DNA of 64,000 nt from Strigamia acuminata (Eukaryota; Arthropoda; Chilopoda; Geophilomorpha; Linotaeniidae): assembly GCA_949358305.1 (NCBI GenBank), contig OX442321.1, positions 2,443,605 to 2,507,604 on the forward strand, given 5' to 3'. Shown piece by piece: positions 36,480 through 47,930 of this stretch (its first letter is position 1; each line of letters begins with the position of its first letter). The translations under genes were made by a program, and so were the position numbers. A model generated the notes under the pieces. That model was not told where the DNA came from and did no database searches. It saw nothing but the letters and a program-made list of their open reading frames with translations.

Positions 36480-37250
36480 AATGCGTTCAGGCACATTTTT
36501 TACTTCTCTCACCACAGACCAATACTGATAGCAAACACACCAACAAACAACAACAACAACCCCTAGCGCCACTTTTGCCAAGACATTGTTCTACGTTGCG
36601 GCATAGCAACTACTAAATCCCTCTGTAAATTGTTTTGTGTAAAATGGGTTGGTCAATTTAGCCAATGTTGGTTGCTTTTCATCTGTCATTTCGTGATATA
36701 CAATAATATTTAATCAGGAACTGCAAAACTGAAATAATCATTTAATTTTGCGGTTTCTAAACAAAAATAATTGTACAGCAAATTTCCATTTGAATTTATT
36801 TATACTTTCAGGGTGTGTAAGAAGCAGCGAATAAAGTGACAAGAATAAAAACTGAAGATAACTAAAGTTTTTTGTTTTTTGTTGTATTATTATTTGGAAT
36901 CCTGACATCTTTATCGCAGAAGTTCATAAAGCTGTCACAACGGTTATTATTACCACTTGCTTGTGTGCGGATAATAGTTTAATTCGATTTTTTTACGACC
37001 AAAAATTGCAACAAAGATTATTAGAAACCACTTGCTAGTGTGCATTTAATTGCTCAATTCCATCGTTTTCCACCAAATGTTGCAACTACAATCATTATAG
37101 TGGTTGAGTGGTGCTAATTGCAGTTATTATTACTTGTTCTATATAAAGCAGCAAAAAACTGAAACTGTTCAGATGGTATAGTTCCCAAAACTGACCAACT
37201 ACAACCAAATAAACGCCATATTTCTGCATCTAGTATCCAAGTTTGCAGCT
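36480..37250. repeat. Segmental duplication upstream of peptide C, paired with 55745-56540
   Basis: Both stretches carry, in order, ACTTCTCTCACCACAGACCA, CACACCAACAAACAACAAC, GCGGCATAG, CATCTGTCATTT, AATTTTGCGGTTTCTAAACA, CACTTGC(T/G)GGTGTGCG and the promoter. The duplication covers the whole upstream region of genes C and F. A shorter piece of the same unit is at 52250-52390. Confidence 0.8.
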
Positions 37251-37388
37251 AGGTAAGCTCTTTTGGCTTCTAACACAACTTAGAAAACGAAAACCTTATT
37301 TTTCAATTTCAAACTATGAGTATATTTTGCCGTTTCTCGCCGACATAGCTTTTACGTTACAATTTTGTTTTTTGTTTTTGTCTGCAGT

Positions 37389-37607
37389 ATGAAGCCGTAC
37401 CAGATCCTGTTTGTTTTTCTAATTGTTTTGGGGCTGAATGAAGTGATGACTAAATATTGTTACTGGGATGGAACTGCCCCAGCATGTAAAGGCGATTGCG
37501 ATTACCGTTTATACGAATGCAAACGTGACAAATCCGGTGATGGTTCAAGGTGTTGGACGGGAACAAAAGCGTACTGTTGTTCGAATGGAAATGATTGTCA
37601 TAAGTAA
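37389..37607 (+). CDS. Secreted eight-cysteine peptide C, 72 aa
   Basis: TATA at 37139, 5'UTR exon ending at 37252 (GCTAG|GTAAGC), acceptor TCTGCAG at 37387, ATG 37389. The signal peptide MKPYQILFVFLIVLGLNEV defines, with F, a second subgroup (MKPYQIL instead of MKSYQFL). The mature part, CYWDGTAPAC...CKRDKSGDGSRCWTGTKAYCC, has the full eight-cysteine spacing and a basic middle loop. Tail SNGNDCHK. Closest to F, in both coding and upstream sequence. Confidence 0.88.
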   Translation: MKPYQILFVFLIVLGLNEVMTKYCYWDGTAPACKGDCDYRLYECKRDKSGDGSRCWTGTKAYCCSNGNDCHK

Positions 37608-37639
37608 ACATTTTAATTATATTTGTCGATGAAAAATAC

Positions 37640-38569
37640 TTGACTACTCAGCTATAAATGTACTCCAAACTATTTATTTTAATATTTGAATTACAAGTAT
37701 TTAGCTCAAACCAATTGACAAATAAAATTTAAAAGATTAATTTAGTGTCGTTTCAACTCTTTTGTTTCTTACATTTTACGACTGTATTTGGTAACCAGAA
37801 ACAAACAGAACACTCATTTTATTGAGTTCATGATTGAAGCAAAAAGCATTATCAACTAAATTAAAATTGTATCAACAATTTCCTGAGATTGCACCTTTAG
37901 TACCGTTGTCATAAAAAAAAACATGTAATCGTTAGTGTTTGTGTATTTTAAGTGTGGCCAAAAACAATTTCTCTTCTTCCAATATGTCCGGGCGAGCCGA
38001 GGGATAGAGCTGGCTTTGTGGCATCGTCACAAACAATGTTACATGGCCATCTTGGCCACATGGCATTATCCTACAAGAATACAAAGAATTCTTCATATTC
38101 ACCGAGATTTAAACAACGGTTCAACTTAGCTAAATAAATGATAATAGTTAATATTATTGGCAGGGACAGTCGACGATGGTTCTCATCCATCGCGAGAGGT
38201 TTTGACACATCCATCCGCCTCAGAGCCTTGATGGTGGATCTGATTATGCTGATCAGCAACCAAAATTTGTTGTACGAGTATTTATTCCCGTGTAAATGGT
38301 GGCGGGGACAGTTACAATAATCCACAATCATTGCGGGAGGTTTTAAGGCCTCCATCCGCCTCAGAGTCATAGCGGTCGTAGAATCGCATGATCCATGTCC
38401 GGGATTTGTTGCACAGGTTCGCCTTCCCACAACAGCTGGTATAACAGCGCATGCACCAACAACCGCCAACTTAATAAGTAAGTTGTAACTTAATGTGTTT
38501 CAAGGATTAGAGAAACAAAAAACAAACAAAAATCCAAGTTCTGGTGGAAACCAGAGCTTATACGTATAT
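37640..38569. other. Intergenic DNA between peptide C and the BEL element
   Basis: No gene. Between about 38160 and 38400 a roughly 150-bp unit is tandemly duplicated: GGGACAGT.GAC or TTAC, CATCGCGAGAGGTTTT / CATTGCGGGAGGTTTT, then CATCCGCCTCAGAG in each. Confidence 0.45.
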
Positions 38570-38574
38570 TATGT

Positions 38575-39109
38575 TGTTAAACTTGAAGTAAATAAAAAGT
38601 TATTCGAAGTTTACCAATCAATTTCCAAAGTTCTCTGGATACAAATGATGTTTCTTGAAGTCAAGTTGAATGTTGAAAAATGGCGTTGGAGTTTCAAGGA
38701 AGCACGACCCCACAGTTTAAGGTATAAAAGTACACTAATTTTATTTCAAACAAAAAGGAAACAGGTGATGTAAATGACGAGCTCGAAGAACCAATCACAA
38801 GTAATCACGAGGTGGAGGTATGCTAATGACGCGCTCGGCAGACCAATGGCGAGCGCTTACATATTTCTGAGAAATAGAACATTCTTAAACAGATTAGTAA
38901 GCTTAACATTCCAATGATAAGAGAACAAGTCAATACATCTAAATTGAAATAAAAACACATTATAATAAATTGGCAAATCTCAAATTCAATATTAAAATTC
39001 ACAAGTAAAATTGGAAATATAAAATCAACAATACAAATCGAATAATAAAACTAAACATAATTATTAATAAAGGACAACAATTTACTCGTAAAATCATCCG
39101 ATTTTCACA
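38575..39109 (-). repeat. BEL element 3' LTR
   Basis: Direct repeat of 44437-44970. The integrase-end stop codon (TGA at 39105-39107) lies in the first bases of this LTR. Confidence 0.93.
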
Positions 39110-41192
39110 CTGCCGGGCGGGGGTTGACTGGCTCCACTTCCAAACGCACAAGACGTTGTATCGGTCGACGCATTTTTTCTCCACTGGCGAGCACCATTTC
39201 ACACGATCTGATTTTGTTATCCCGACCTCGCTTAACTTCGACCACTCGACCCATTTTCCATTTTAGGCGTGGTTTAAATGGCTCTTCGATTATGACGATG
39301 TCGTTCAACTGGAGTTCTTGCACGCCTGGTTTGCCCGTTTGAATTTTTAAATCTGTCAAATACTCCCGAGACCAACGATTCCAGAACGAGAGTAATACGC
39401 GTTGCTGGTAGCGCCATTGTCGAACAAACTCCTTCTGAGTCGGTTCGATGCTGTCTGTTGCTCCCGAGTCAGGTAGGTGAGTCAACATCACGCCGGTCAA
39501 AAAGTGCGCGGGCGTAAGTGGCTCAATTTCGTTTGGGTTGTCATACACGTAGGTGATCGGTCTGCGATTTATGACTGCTTCGGTTTGCACGAGAAAAGTT
39601 CCGAGTTGATAGAAGTTCAAGTGCGCCGAGCCGATAGCCTTCCTTAAACATCTCTTGACCGTTTGCACCATCCTCTCCCAGAACCCGCCCCACCACGGTC
39701 CGTTCTCGACAATGAACTTCCAATCGATGCCCTTTTGCGCCAAGTAATTTCGAAACGTCTCGTCCTTCGTGTGGTTTAAGAGTGAGGCGAGTTCTTTGTG
39801 GGCGCGGTGGAATGTAGTCCCGTTGTCGCTATACATCGTCTTCGGGAGCCCTCGGCGACCAATAAAACGCTCGAACGCCCCCAAAAAGTCTGTTGTTGCT
39901 AGCGAGGGCACCAATTCCAAGTGGACGGCTCGAATCGTTGCACATGTAAATACAGCTACGTACGCTTTAGTTTTCCGTCCCTTCACTATTATTGGTCCCG
40001 CGAAGTCGACTCCGGTGACCACAAAAGGTTGGGTTTTTGACGTCCTGTCGGCTGGGAGGGCGCCTGGCACTTCCCGCATCAATCGTCCGTTGATCCTTTT
40101 GCAGACGACGCAACGATCCAACATGGTCTTCAAGGTCCTCCTTGCGGATGGAGTCCAGTAGTTTTCCCGAAATTTGGATAGCGTGGATGTCAGTCCGCAA
40201 TGGAGGACCTGTAAATGTGAGAATTGCAAAATTAGTTCAGTCAGTTTGTGTTTAGGGGGCAAAATCAAAGGTTGTGTTGCGGTGGGCAAGTCTCGCGATT
40301 CATGCAGTCTATTCCGCAGCTCAATCAGTCCCATTTTGTTTAGTCGTGGATTCAGGTCTCGCAGCTTCGATTCTCCATGAACTGGCTTGCCATCTTTCAT
40401 CCTTTCGATTTCTCGGCCATAAACTTCTGTTTGTGCGATTCCAATTAAGCTGAGTTTCGCACGTTTCAGCTCGGCTGCCCTCAATGGACCTCGATCGCGT
40501 TGGCTGGCATCTGTTTGTCGTTTCCCAGCATTGTCTGCAAACCTGAAAACCCATGCCAGTGTTCGGATTGCCTTTGACAGCGATCCAAACCTGTCAAACG
40601 GAAAAATATTAATTGTTGTTGTCTGCACCGCCTCGACGTGAATTTCTGCAGTTTCCTCATCGTCTCGCTCCTCGACTGTATCTGGCAGCACCTTTGGCCA
40701 ATTCTGGCGGCTTCCACGCAGCCAATCTGGCCCTTGCCACCAAAGTCGGTCGGAAATCATTGCTTCTGCGTCCATTCCCCTCGTTAGGCGGTCAGCTGGA
40801 TTTTCAATTCCAGGCACGTGTTTCCACTCTTCAATCCTTGACTTCTCCCTTATCTCCAAAACTCGATTATGTACGAAGGTTGGTGGTCGTTTGGACGTGT
40901 TTCCAATCCAGTGGAGGCACATTTGCGAATCTGTCCAAAAAAACATTTCACCTGGCGTCACCAACTCCTTAATTTGGTCGGAGAGGCGCACAGCAATCAA
41001 TGCTCCCATGAGTTCGAGTTTTGGTAGAGTTAGTGGTTTGACAGGAGCTACACGACACTTTGAAATTATAAAATTCGTTTCAATCAAATCACCAGTACTG
41101 TTCTGTATATAGGCCACCGCCCCGTATGCCTTTGGACTCGCGTCGCAAAATATGTGCACTTCACACTGGTCAAATTCGTCCAATCCTAACCA
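39105..41192 (-). CDS. pol: BEL/Pao pol, downstream part: RNase H and integrase
   Basis: Reads on in the same frame after the TGA at 41195-41193, about 695 codons. Begins with the RNase H start FCDASPKAYGAV, then the HHCC-type integrase zinc region (H..H...CVVCKR, about residues 320-370), the integrase core with GVDFAGP, YSDNGTT and the Glu-containing ENGPWWGGFWERM (the DDE triad), and the C-terminal domain LNDIVIIEEPFKPRLKW typical of BEL integrases. No env-like ORF follows. No ATG lies near the start, so this part can be made only by readthrough, or not at all. Confidence 0.9.
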   Translation of the reverse strand, partial: WLGLDEFDQCEVHIFCDASPKAYGAVAYIQNSTGDLIETNFIISKCRVAPVKPLTLPKLELMGALIAVRLSDQIKELVTPGEMFFWTDSQMCLHWIGNTSKRPPTFVHNRVLEIREKSRIEEWKHVPGIENPADRLTRGMDAEAMISDRLWWQGPDWLRGSRQNWPKVLPDTVEERDDEETAEIHVEAVQTTTINIFPFDRFGSLSKAIRTLAWVFRFADNAGKRQTDASQRDRGPLRAAELKRAKLSLIGIAQTEVYGREIERMKDGKPVHGESKLRDLNPRLNKMGLIELRNRLHESRDLPTATQPLILPPKHKLTELILQFSHLQVLHCGLTSTLSKFRENYWTPSARRTLKTMLDRCVVCKRINGRLMREVPGALPADRTSKTQPFVVTGVDFAGPIIVKGRKTKAYVAVFTCATIRAVHLELVPSLATTDFLGAFERFIGRRGLPKTMYSDNGTTFHRAHKELASLLNHTKDETFRNYLAQKGIDWKFIVENGPWWGGFWERMVQTVKRCLRKAIGSAHLNFYQLGTFLVQTEAVINRRPITYVYDNPNEIEPLTPAHFLTGVMLTHLPDSGATDSIEPTQKEFVRQWRYQQRVLLSFWNRWSREYLTDLKIQTGKPGVQELQLNDIVIIEEPFKPRLKWKMGRVVEVKRGRDNKIRSCEMVLASGEKMRRPIQRLVRLEVEPVNPRPAV

Positions 41193-44100
41193 TCATGGAA
41201 CTTGAATGTGTCTTAACGTGGGAATTTGGTTGGTCCATTTTTTCCAGTCAGTGAGCAATTCGCTGCCTAATTCGTCATCCCATGGCAGGTTCTTGAGCCA
41301 CAGGGATTGGAAGAACATTCGTGCAGTCACCGTGAATGGCGTGGCAAATCCTAAAGGGTCGAATATTTGAGACGTTATTTTTATTACTTCCCTTTTTGTT
41401 GTTTTCTTGCAAGATGGGGAATTTTCTTCAACCGCCAGACTCAATTCGTCCGAGTTTGGGTTCCACTTGACTCCCAACACTTTGGTCTCTTCATCTGACA
41501 TCAGCTGAGAGTCAGTGGGATTTTCCTCGCGAAATTTTGTTCTTAGTTCTGGCGAATTGGTCTGCCACTTGGCGAGTTCCATGCCGGCTGCTACAAAAAT
41601 CAGATTAGCCTGTTGGAATGTTACCAGTGCTTCAGCGTCGTTTTTGAGTGAAGAGATGAAGTCGTCCACGTACAGGCATCGCAACAGCAACTTCACAGTG
41701 TTGGGGTACTGTTTCTCGAATTTGCGCAGGTGGTGTCGGATGGTCGCGCTCAACAGAAATGGGCTCGGAGTAGCGCCAAATAATACTCGAGTTTGTCGTA
41801 GTATTTTCAGCAGTGCTTTTCCTACGCCGTCCCAGTGTTCATCGATCCAGAAGAATCTCGTTGCGTCACGGTCCTTCAAGGCGATTTCAATCATGTGAAA
41901 CGCTTTCTTGATGTCTCCCACGATGGCCACTCTTCCAAGACGAAATCCCAACAGCACAAATATTAATGACGGCAAAAAATTGATACCTTTCGACAAGCAA
42001 TCGTTCAAGGAGAGATGTCCTTTCCGATGTGAAGATGCATCAAATACAACTCTCAATTTCGTGGTTACTCGTTCTTCCTTGATGACTGGGCTGTGTGGCA
42101 TGTAGTAAATGGCTCCTGTCGCCGTTTGGTTTGGAATTTCTTCAACGATGCCTGATCTCAGCTGCTCGTCGATGACCTTTTTGTATTCCAGGTACAAGTT
42201 GGGTTGTTTTCTGAAACGACGGATTAGTGACATGATACGTTGTTCGGCGCCTCGATAGTTGTCGTCCAACTCGTTGCTGTTCACGATCCACGGCAGTTCC
42301 ACTAAGTAGTTTGATCCTGTCCACTTGATGGCCTTTTCAAATTTTTCCAACGTTTCAACGTCGTCGTTGGTTTCGACCGACTCGTGACGGACTCCTATCG
42401 GTTCCAGTTCCCACATCCGGCGCAAAAGATCATCTGTTGATTGGGTAAGTGTTATTTTGTTAATTCTCACCGGTGCAGCAATGACTCTCGTTCCGTTTGT
42501 GGTCTGTCCGTGTAATGTCCAACCAAACTTTGTCTTCACGGCAATCAAGTTTTCTTCCAAAAATTCTGTCTGTCCTGTCATCACTCGCCAGTAATGGTCC
42601 ACTCCAATTAGCAGGTCCACTTCCTTCGAATGCAACGCGACTTGCTTGCAGGCCACTTCGATTTTTCTTTGTTGTAATTCTGCTTTTAGTTGCTTGTTTG
42701 GCTGTTCTTCGGGCGTGGACGTGACGTGGACAGTTTCGATGGCTTCAATTGTAACTGCTGGCGACTTCGAGTTGGCGGGACTGAGGACTAACTCGACTCT
42801 GTTGCGAACTTCTGATCTGGGCTCTTGCCCAAACACGGCCAAATTTATCGTTTCAGTGCCTAAAATTCTCAAAATCAGTTTTTTAGTCAGCTCAGAGCGT
42901 ATGAAGGTGCGTTGGGCTCCCCCATCGATATAGCACACTCCCAAAGTTGAGTGCGTTGGTCCGGCCATCTTCACCATCTGCACCATCAAAAATTCGGACT
43001 TGGGTGGACAGGTGGTGACGACTGCGTTGGTGTGGGTGATTCCCTCGCTGGCTTCTGTAGCTTTTGGTGTGTCGCACACGTGGGTGTGATGTGTTCCCTC
43101 GCAGTTGTAGCATTTCATGCGAGTTCTGCATTCTTCCGTCTTGTGGGGCACTTTCCCCAAGCACCTCATGCAAATCCCTTTTTTCTGCAGTCTTTTACGT
43201 CTCTCCTCCATCGTGAGCGGGCATCTTTTCCGATTGTGTTCTGTGGAATCGCAAAATTGACATTTCATTATTAATACTGACAGTTGCGACGCCGATCCCG
43301 ATCGAGGTTCCTTTTCTTTTCGACTAAATCGTCCTTTGTTGGGGGGATTGTTGTCCGACGTTTTGTTGTGAGACGTTTCTGGCTTCGATTGGGTTTTTAG
43401 CATGTCGTATTTGGCGTGTTTAGCTATGTGATTACTCAACCAGTCCATCAACCTTGCTATCGACCTCTCTCCGTCGCAGTCTTTGTCATATTTCATGATT
43501 ATACTGCGCGGAACAGCCGACGACAGCACGGGGAAAATGGTCCGCTGTATTTCCGCCAAAGGCACGTCAATGTTGGCTAAATTTTCTATGTTAACTTCCA
43601 CGTGTCTGTGGAGTTTTTGTAAACCCATTCGATCTCGCTCGCTGCTAACAGATGGCAAATTTATGAGGTTAGACAGGTATTTATTTTCGAGTACGATTTT
43701 ATCGCCGTATTTCTTCTGCAGACGTGCGATTGCGACGTTGTAATTTCCTGCGGTGATTTCGAGTGCTTTTATATCGTCGAGCGCCTCTCCAACCAGGTAA
43801 TTTCTTAAATATAAAAGTTTATTTGTTCCGTTCAGTTGCTCGTCGTTGCCGACTTGGATCGAAAACGTTTTCCAAAACCCTCCCCATTCTTCTGGCTTAC
43901 GTCCGTCAAACTTAGGTATTTCAAGTGGCTTACGTTTGGTGAATGGTTGACCGTTCGTCGGTGTTGCGCGTGGTGTTGCTGCCGTCACTGCTGCGGTAAT
44001 AGCCGCCGCTAGCGTCTCGATGTCCGCCGGTTGCGCGTCCGCGTTCGGTCGTGGATTTTGGGGTAAATTAGGTGGGTAATTCGCATGAGTGTACCTGCCT

Positions 44101-44378
44101 AAATCGGCTTTTGATGCGGCCAAGCGGTCCTCCAGTGCGTCGAGTGCTAACACGGTGTCGTCAATCTCCTGGTCGCTTCTTGCTTGATCCAGTGTGGCGT
44201 CAAACGTTAGTTGCACTCGTTTCTGCTTTTGTTCGAGCTGTTGCAGCCATAATTCAATTGTGGCTTGCGGAATTGCAGCTCTCCCATTCAGCGCAGTGGT
44301 GATCGTGGTCAGGAGTGTTTCTGTGACCATCATGGCCGCTCGGAATGCTTTGTTCTTTAACTCGAAATTTCTCACCAT
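41193..44378 (-). CDS. gag-pol: BEL/Pao Gag-protease-RT, upstream part, 1061 aa
   Basis: Opens with ATG 44378, 40 bases inside the primer site. Gag region about residues 1-340, then zinc-knuckle-like [14 protein letters not shown] and [15 protein letters not shown]...[13 protein letters not shown] (about 372-430). An aspartic protease has [10 protein letters not shown] (about 483), and a reverse transcriptase has [19 protein letters not shown] and catalytic YVDD (about 903). It ends at TGA 41195-41193, after HIQVP, in the linker between RT and RNase H. The stop is in frame with the downstream ORF, so this is a single nonsense change and not a frameshift. Confidence 0.92.
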   Translation of the reverse strand: MVRNFELKNKAFRAAMMVTETLLTTITTALNGRAAIPQATIELWLQQLEQKQKRVQLTFDATLDQARSDQEIDDTVLALDALEDRLAASKADLGRYTHANYPPNLPQNPRPNADAQPADIETLAAAITAAVTAATPRATPTNGQPFTKRKPLEIPKFDGRKPEEWGGFWKTFSIQVGNDEQLNGTNKLLYLRNYLVGEALDDIKALEITAGNYNVAIARLQKKYGDKIVLENKYLSNLINLPSVSSERDRMGLQKLHRHVEVNIENLANIDVPLAEIQRTIFPVLSSAVPRSIIMKYDKDCDGERSIARLMDWLSNHIAKHAKYDMLKTQSKPETSHNKTSDNNPPNKGRFSRKEKEPRSGSASQLSVLIMKCQFCDSTEHNRKRCPLTMEERRKRLQKKGICMRCLGKVPHKTEECRTRMKCYNCEGTHHTHVCDTPKATEASEGITHTNAVVTTCPPKSEFLMVQMVKMAGPTHSTLGVCYIDGGAQRTFIRSELTKKLILRILGTETINLAVFGQEPRSEVRNRVELVLSPANSKSPAVTIEAIETVHVTSTPEEQPNKQLKAELQQRKIEVACKQVALHSKEVDLLIGVDHYWRVMTGQTEFLEENLIAVKTKFGWTLHGQTTNGTRVIAAPVRINKITLTQSTDDLLRRMWELEPIGVRHESVETNDDVETLEKFEKAIKWTGSNYLVELPWIVNSNELDDNYRGAEQRIMSLIRRFRKQPNLYLEYKKVIDEQLRSGIVEEIPNQTATGAIYYMPHSPVIKEERVTTKLRVVFDASSHRKGHLSLNDCLSKGINFLPSLIFVLLGFRLGRVAIVGDIKKAFHMIEIALKDRDATRFFWIDEHWDGVGKALLKILRQTRVLFGATPSPFLLSATIRHHLRKFEKQYPNTVKLLLRCLYVDDFISSLKNDAEALVTFQQANLIFVAAGMELAKWQTNSPELRTKFREENPTDSQLMSDEETKVLGVKWNPNSDELSLAVEENSPSCKKTTKREVIKITSQIFDPLGFATPFTVTARMFFQSLWLKNLPWDDELGSELLTDWKKWTNQIPTLRHIQVP

Positions 44379-44417
44379 TTTAGTAGATTTGTTAGATGAA
44401 TTCGGAATTTAAAATGT

Positions 44418-44435
44418 TCCCGGGTTTCGGCACCA
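44418..44435 (-). other. BEL primer binding site
   Basis: Minus-strand TGGTGCCGAAACCCGGGA starts one base from the 5' LTR and would pair with a tRNA 3' end finishing in ...GGCACCA. I do not assign the amino acid. Confidence 0.8.
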
Positions 44436-44436
44436 A

Positions 44437-44970
44437 TGTTAAACTTGAAGTAAATAAAAAGTTATTCGAAGTTTACCAATCAATTTCCAAAGTTCTCTGG
44501 ATACAAATGATGTTTCTTGAAGTCAAGTTGAATGTTGAAAAATGGCGTTGGAGTTTCAAGGAAGCACGACCACACAGTTTAAGGTATAAAAGTACACTAA
44601 TTTTATTTCAAACAAAAAGGAAACAGGTGATGTAAATGACGAGCTCGAAGAACCAATCACAAGTAATCACGAGGTGGAGGTATGCTAATGACGCGCTCGG
44701 CAGACCAATGGCGAGCGCTTACAATTTCTGAGAAATAGAACATTCTTAAACAGATTAGTAAGCTTAACATTCCAATGATAAGAGATCAAGTCAATACATC
44801 TAAATTGAAATAAAAACACATTATAATAAATTGGCAAATCTCAAATTCAATATTAAAATTCACAAGTAAAATTGGAAATATAAAATCAACAATACAAATC
44901 GAATAATAAAACTAAACATAATTATTAATAAAGGACAACAATTTACTCGTAAAATTATCCGATTTTCACA
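44437..44970 (-). repeat. BEL element 5' LTR
   Basis: Direct repeat of 38575-39109; TATGT duplication follows at 44971. Confidence 0.93.
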
Positions 44971-45254
44971 TATGTGTCCTAGAGAACAAGAGGATTAGGA
45001 GCAGCCAATCGGACACCAGTCCTAACGATAAAACTAAATCCTTAAAAAAGTCTCAATTAGTCTTCTTTACCGGTAAGTATAACTTAGTAATTATTATTGG
45101 AATATTGATTCAATAGAATCAATATTACTTAATAAGAAGTGCTGAGTTTACAAGAATTCTTTACAACTCGTTTGAATCGCGCGCCAATTTGCAATATGCG
45201 CCATCTATAGTTAGATTATGCACTACTACGATTTTACAACCGTCACAAATACTT

Positions 45255-45430
45255 TAATCAGAGGACGCATTTTATCAAGAACGAAATAGAACGTGATGGG
45301 ATAGATGGGATAGAATCCCAGGGACCGAGATGATGGTCGACTTCCTCACAAAGCCACTCCCAACACCAGCAATCAAAAAAGCACTAATCCAACTCGGAAT
45401 TAAGAACGTGAGGATGAAAAAGGACGAGTA
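45255..45430 (+). pseudogene. Decayed Ty1/copia RNase H tail
   Basis: THFIKNEIERDGI in one frame and MMVDFLTKPLPTPAIKK in another correspond to the end of copia RNase H (HHFVRETCERGDI...MVADVLTKGL in the intact element at 59649), separated by a frameshift. The following 250 bp may be the remains of its LTR. Confidence 0.7.
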
Positions 45431-46915
45431 AGATACCATGAGACTGGTTAACATTGACGAGCCGTGAGAGGACATCAGGAGCATCGTAAGGAATTCGAAC
45501 ACGTCCGAATTATGTATCGGAATGAGATATCGCGTGATCACAAAATCCCATGTGATCCAATCAGAATTTTTTGTTTAATCTTTACTTACTATTTATACTT
45601 TGTAATTTTGAACATTAAAACACTTGTAAATCTTTATTCATCCTGTCTTCATCGTGCACTTAATTTCAACAGTCTTTGGGTTCCTGCCAGGACGTAATTC
45701 TACGTTGTGGCATAGTAATTACGATGCCCCTCTGTTAATTTTTGATAAAAAGGAACAAATAGAAACACTAATTTTATCGAGTTGAAGCTTTAAAACGAGA
45801 ATTGACTATATTGCAATGCAGCTATAATACAAATTAAAACGTTTGTCGCAGTTTCTTTATTTTTCGCCAGTCTTGATTTGTTTAACTTTCATTTTGTCGC
45901 CAATGTAAAAGTTTATCCAAAGATTATAAAATAGGAAAATAAAGTAGAAAAGCAGAGCTTCATTTGGCATATTAGTTCATTTCTATTGGACAAGTCATCT
46001 CAAAGATATTCCACTTTAAAGTGGATGAGATAATTTTTCAACAATGATTTCCTGTCTTATTGTATGTCCAGAAGTAGTGCAAGTATCAAAACACAAAAAA
46101 AAGCATTTTCATGTATTTACACTAATAAATGGTTACGTCATCTGCCTGCAATCTCCGAATATTTGCCTTTGCTCTCCGGTGCAGAGACAAACTGGAGTGT
46201 TTGTAGAACTGGATTGTATTGATGTATTCGGATGTAAATAGATTCACGTGGATGGAGTCAAGAAGAGTGGCCAGTTCGTGGCATAGTATTTGCATAAGTA
46301 TCTTTATTCGTATAGAAATCATAGGTGGCGCAACACGCGTTCTCGCACGTTGCGGGAACACGACGTGCGTGACGGGCGTCAGAAAATCACATAGAAAAAA
46401 AAAAAGAAAGAATTGGAGTGTAAAACAGTACTAAAACACTCCACAAACAAAATCACTAATTTTATCGAATTGATGATTGAAAACGAGAATAAACTCCATT
46501 GCGACGCAGTTATAATAAACATTTGTTGCTATACTAATTTTTAAAAAAAATAGAATTTATTTAAAATAAATGTATTTCCTTTATTTTACAAAATTGTAAA
46601 GTTAGCTGAAGGGAGGATTAATTTAGACCTACATTATTTTCGACTTATGGACAAACGGCTTTCCTTTCAGTCAATCCGGATTTTTTTATTCCTTTTTTTC
46701 GACAAAGAATATTTTCGACCTCAACCAGATAATTTTCGACCATTTGCTGGCATACATTTAATTGCTTCGTGTGTGTTCTCTCCAAGAAATCCTGCAAGTA
46801 CAATCATTACTGCTACACAGTCCTTTCGCTGTCAAACCGGTTTGTTTAAGAGTTTCCATGTAAGCAAAAAAATACTCGACAGTGAAAAGATTAATGACTT
46901 ATTTTGAGTGCTTTT
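45431..46915. other. Intergenic DNA between BEL element and peptide D
   Basis: Repeated units recur here and elsewhere in the cluster: TTGATGATTGAAAACGAGAA followed by AACTCCATTGCGACGCAG and TATAATA (about 45790, 46475, 50275, 51955, 52975). No gene seen. Confidence 0.45.
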
Positions 46916-47145
46916 CAGGAAATCCTGCAAACTACGCACTTTAATACCACACTCGCTAGTGTGTATTTAAGTGTACCACACTCGCTAGTGTGTGTTTAAG
47001 TGCTCTAGTTTTCTTTTTCCTCCAAATGTTGCAACTTCGATCATCATTTTCACATTTCCTATTATGCATTTGATTACTTAATTTGTTACGTTACAACTAC
47101 AATCATCATCATGAGTTATGCCGATTGTAGTTATTGTCATTTGAT

Positions 47146-47154
47146 CTATATAAT
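47146..47154 (+). promoter_or_regulatory. TATA box, peptide gene D
   Basis: CTATATAAT preceded by TTGTCATTTGAT, as in A and E. Confidence 0.72.
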
Positions 47155-47411
47155 GTAGCCCAAACTGGAACTCTTCCGAAAGTGTCATTTCCCAGAACTG
47201 ACAAACTATCATCAAGTAAACGCTAATTCCACCAGCTTATTTGTGTCCAGTGTCCACGTCAGTATCCAGGTAAGCTCTTTTAAATTCTAACACAACTTAG
47301 AAAGCGAAAACCTTTTTTTCAATTTCAAACTACGAATATTTTGCCGTTTCTAGCAGACATAAGCTAGCTTTGAGATTTAAATTTTTTTCTTCCTCTTTTT
47401 TTGTCAGCAGT

Positions 47412-47627
47412 ATGAAGTCATACCAGTTTCTTGTTGTTTTCCTAATCGTTTTGGGGCTGAGTGAAGTGGCTGCACAATGTGCTTGGTACGGACAAGCACC
47501 GTATTGCGATGATAACTGCCCTGACGGGGACTACCAGTGCTCAACTGACCCAAACGGTGATGGTGCCACGTGCATGACAGGATCCAAGGGTTACTGTTGT
47601 TCCTCACAAAGTGAATGTCCGTCTTAA
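47412..47627 (+). CDS. Secreted eight-cysteine peptide D, 71 aa
   Basis: 5'UTR exon ends at 47269 (CCAG|GTAAGC); acceptor TTTGTCAGCAG just before ATG 47412. Signal peptide MKSYQFLVVFLIVLGLSEVAA. The mature part has the standard eight-cysteine spacing, is unusually acidic (CDDNCPDGDYQC, STDPNGDGATC), and ends SSQSECPS as in B. Its middle loop resembles A and E, and its tail resembles B, which could reflect gene conversion within the array. Confidence 0.88.
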   Translation: MKSYQFLVVFLIVLGLSEVAAQCAWYGQAPYCDDNCPDGDYQCSTDPNGDGATCMTGSKGYCCSSQSECPS

Positions 47628-47794
47628 ACGTTTTTAATAAGAATGTTTGACAATTACAAATGCTGGACCACGCTTATAAATGTTAAAAATTATATAAATA
47701 TTAGTATTTGCATTATGTAGCTCAAAATAAGTGAGAAATAAAAAGATTGCTATTGAAATAATTCTGCACCGTTTTTCCTCGGTCGATGCACTAA

Positions 47795-47930
47795 TGCATA
47801 CACTACTTGCAAATGTGACGAATCTGGTGATGTTTCCGCGTGTTGGGAAAGGACACAAAGCCCAATGTTTGGTCGATACCATTGGAATGTCCTTAAACGT
47901 TTCAAGAAGAATGTTTGTCGATTTAAAAAA
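47795..47930 (+). pseudogene. Broken eight-cysteine peptide copy (C/F subgroup)
   Basis: TCKCDESGDVSACWERTQ corresponds to the CKYDESGDGSKCWSG segment of gene F. There is no signal peptide and the reading frame beyond is altered. A degraded 3' end follows (AAACGTTTCAAGAAGAATGTTTGTCGAT). Confidence 0.65.

Larger units (their letters stand above)
38575..44970 (-). mobile_element. Complete BEL/Pao LTR retrotransposon
   Basis: LTRs at 38575-39109 and 44437-44970 (about 535 bp, about four differences seen by eye, so under 1% divergence) begin TGT and end ACA in the minus orientation. A 5-bp target duplication TATGT flanks both sides (38570-38574, 44971-44975). Coding is on the minus strand with Gag, protease, RT, RNase H and integrase in BEL order in one frame, interrupted once by TGA. 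It lies between peptide genes C and D. Confidence 0.95.

Noticed and set aside
38160-38400. CRISPR-like or satellite array
   Set aside because: Only two imperfect copies of a roughly 150-bp unit; no regular short repeats or spacers, and the DNA is eukaryotic.
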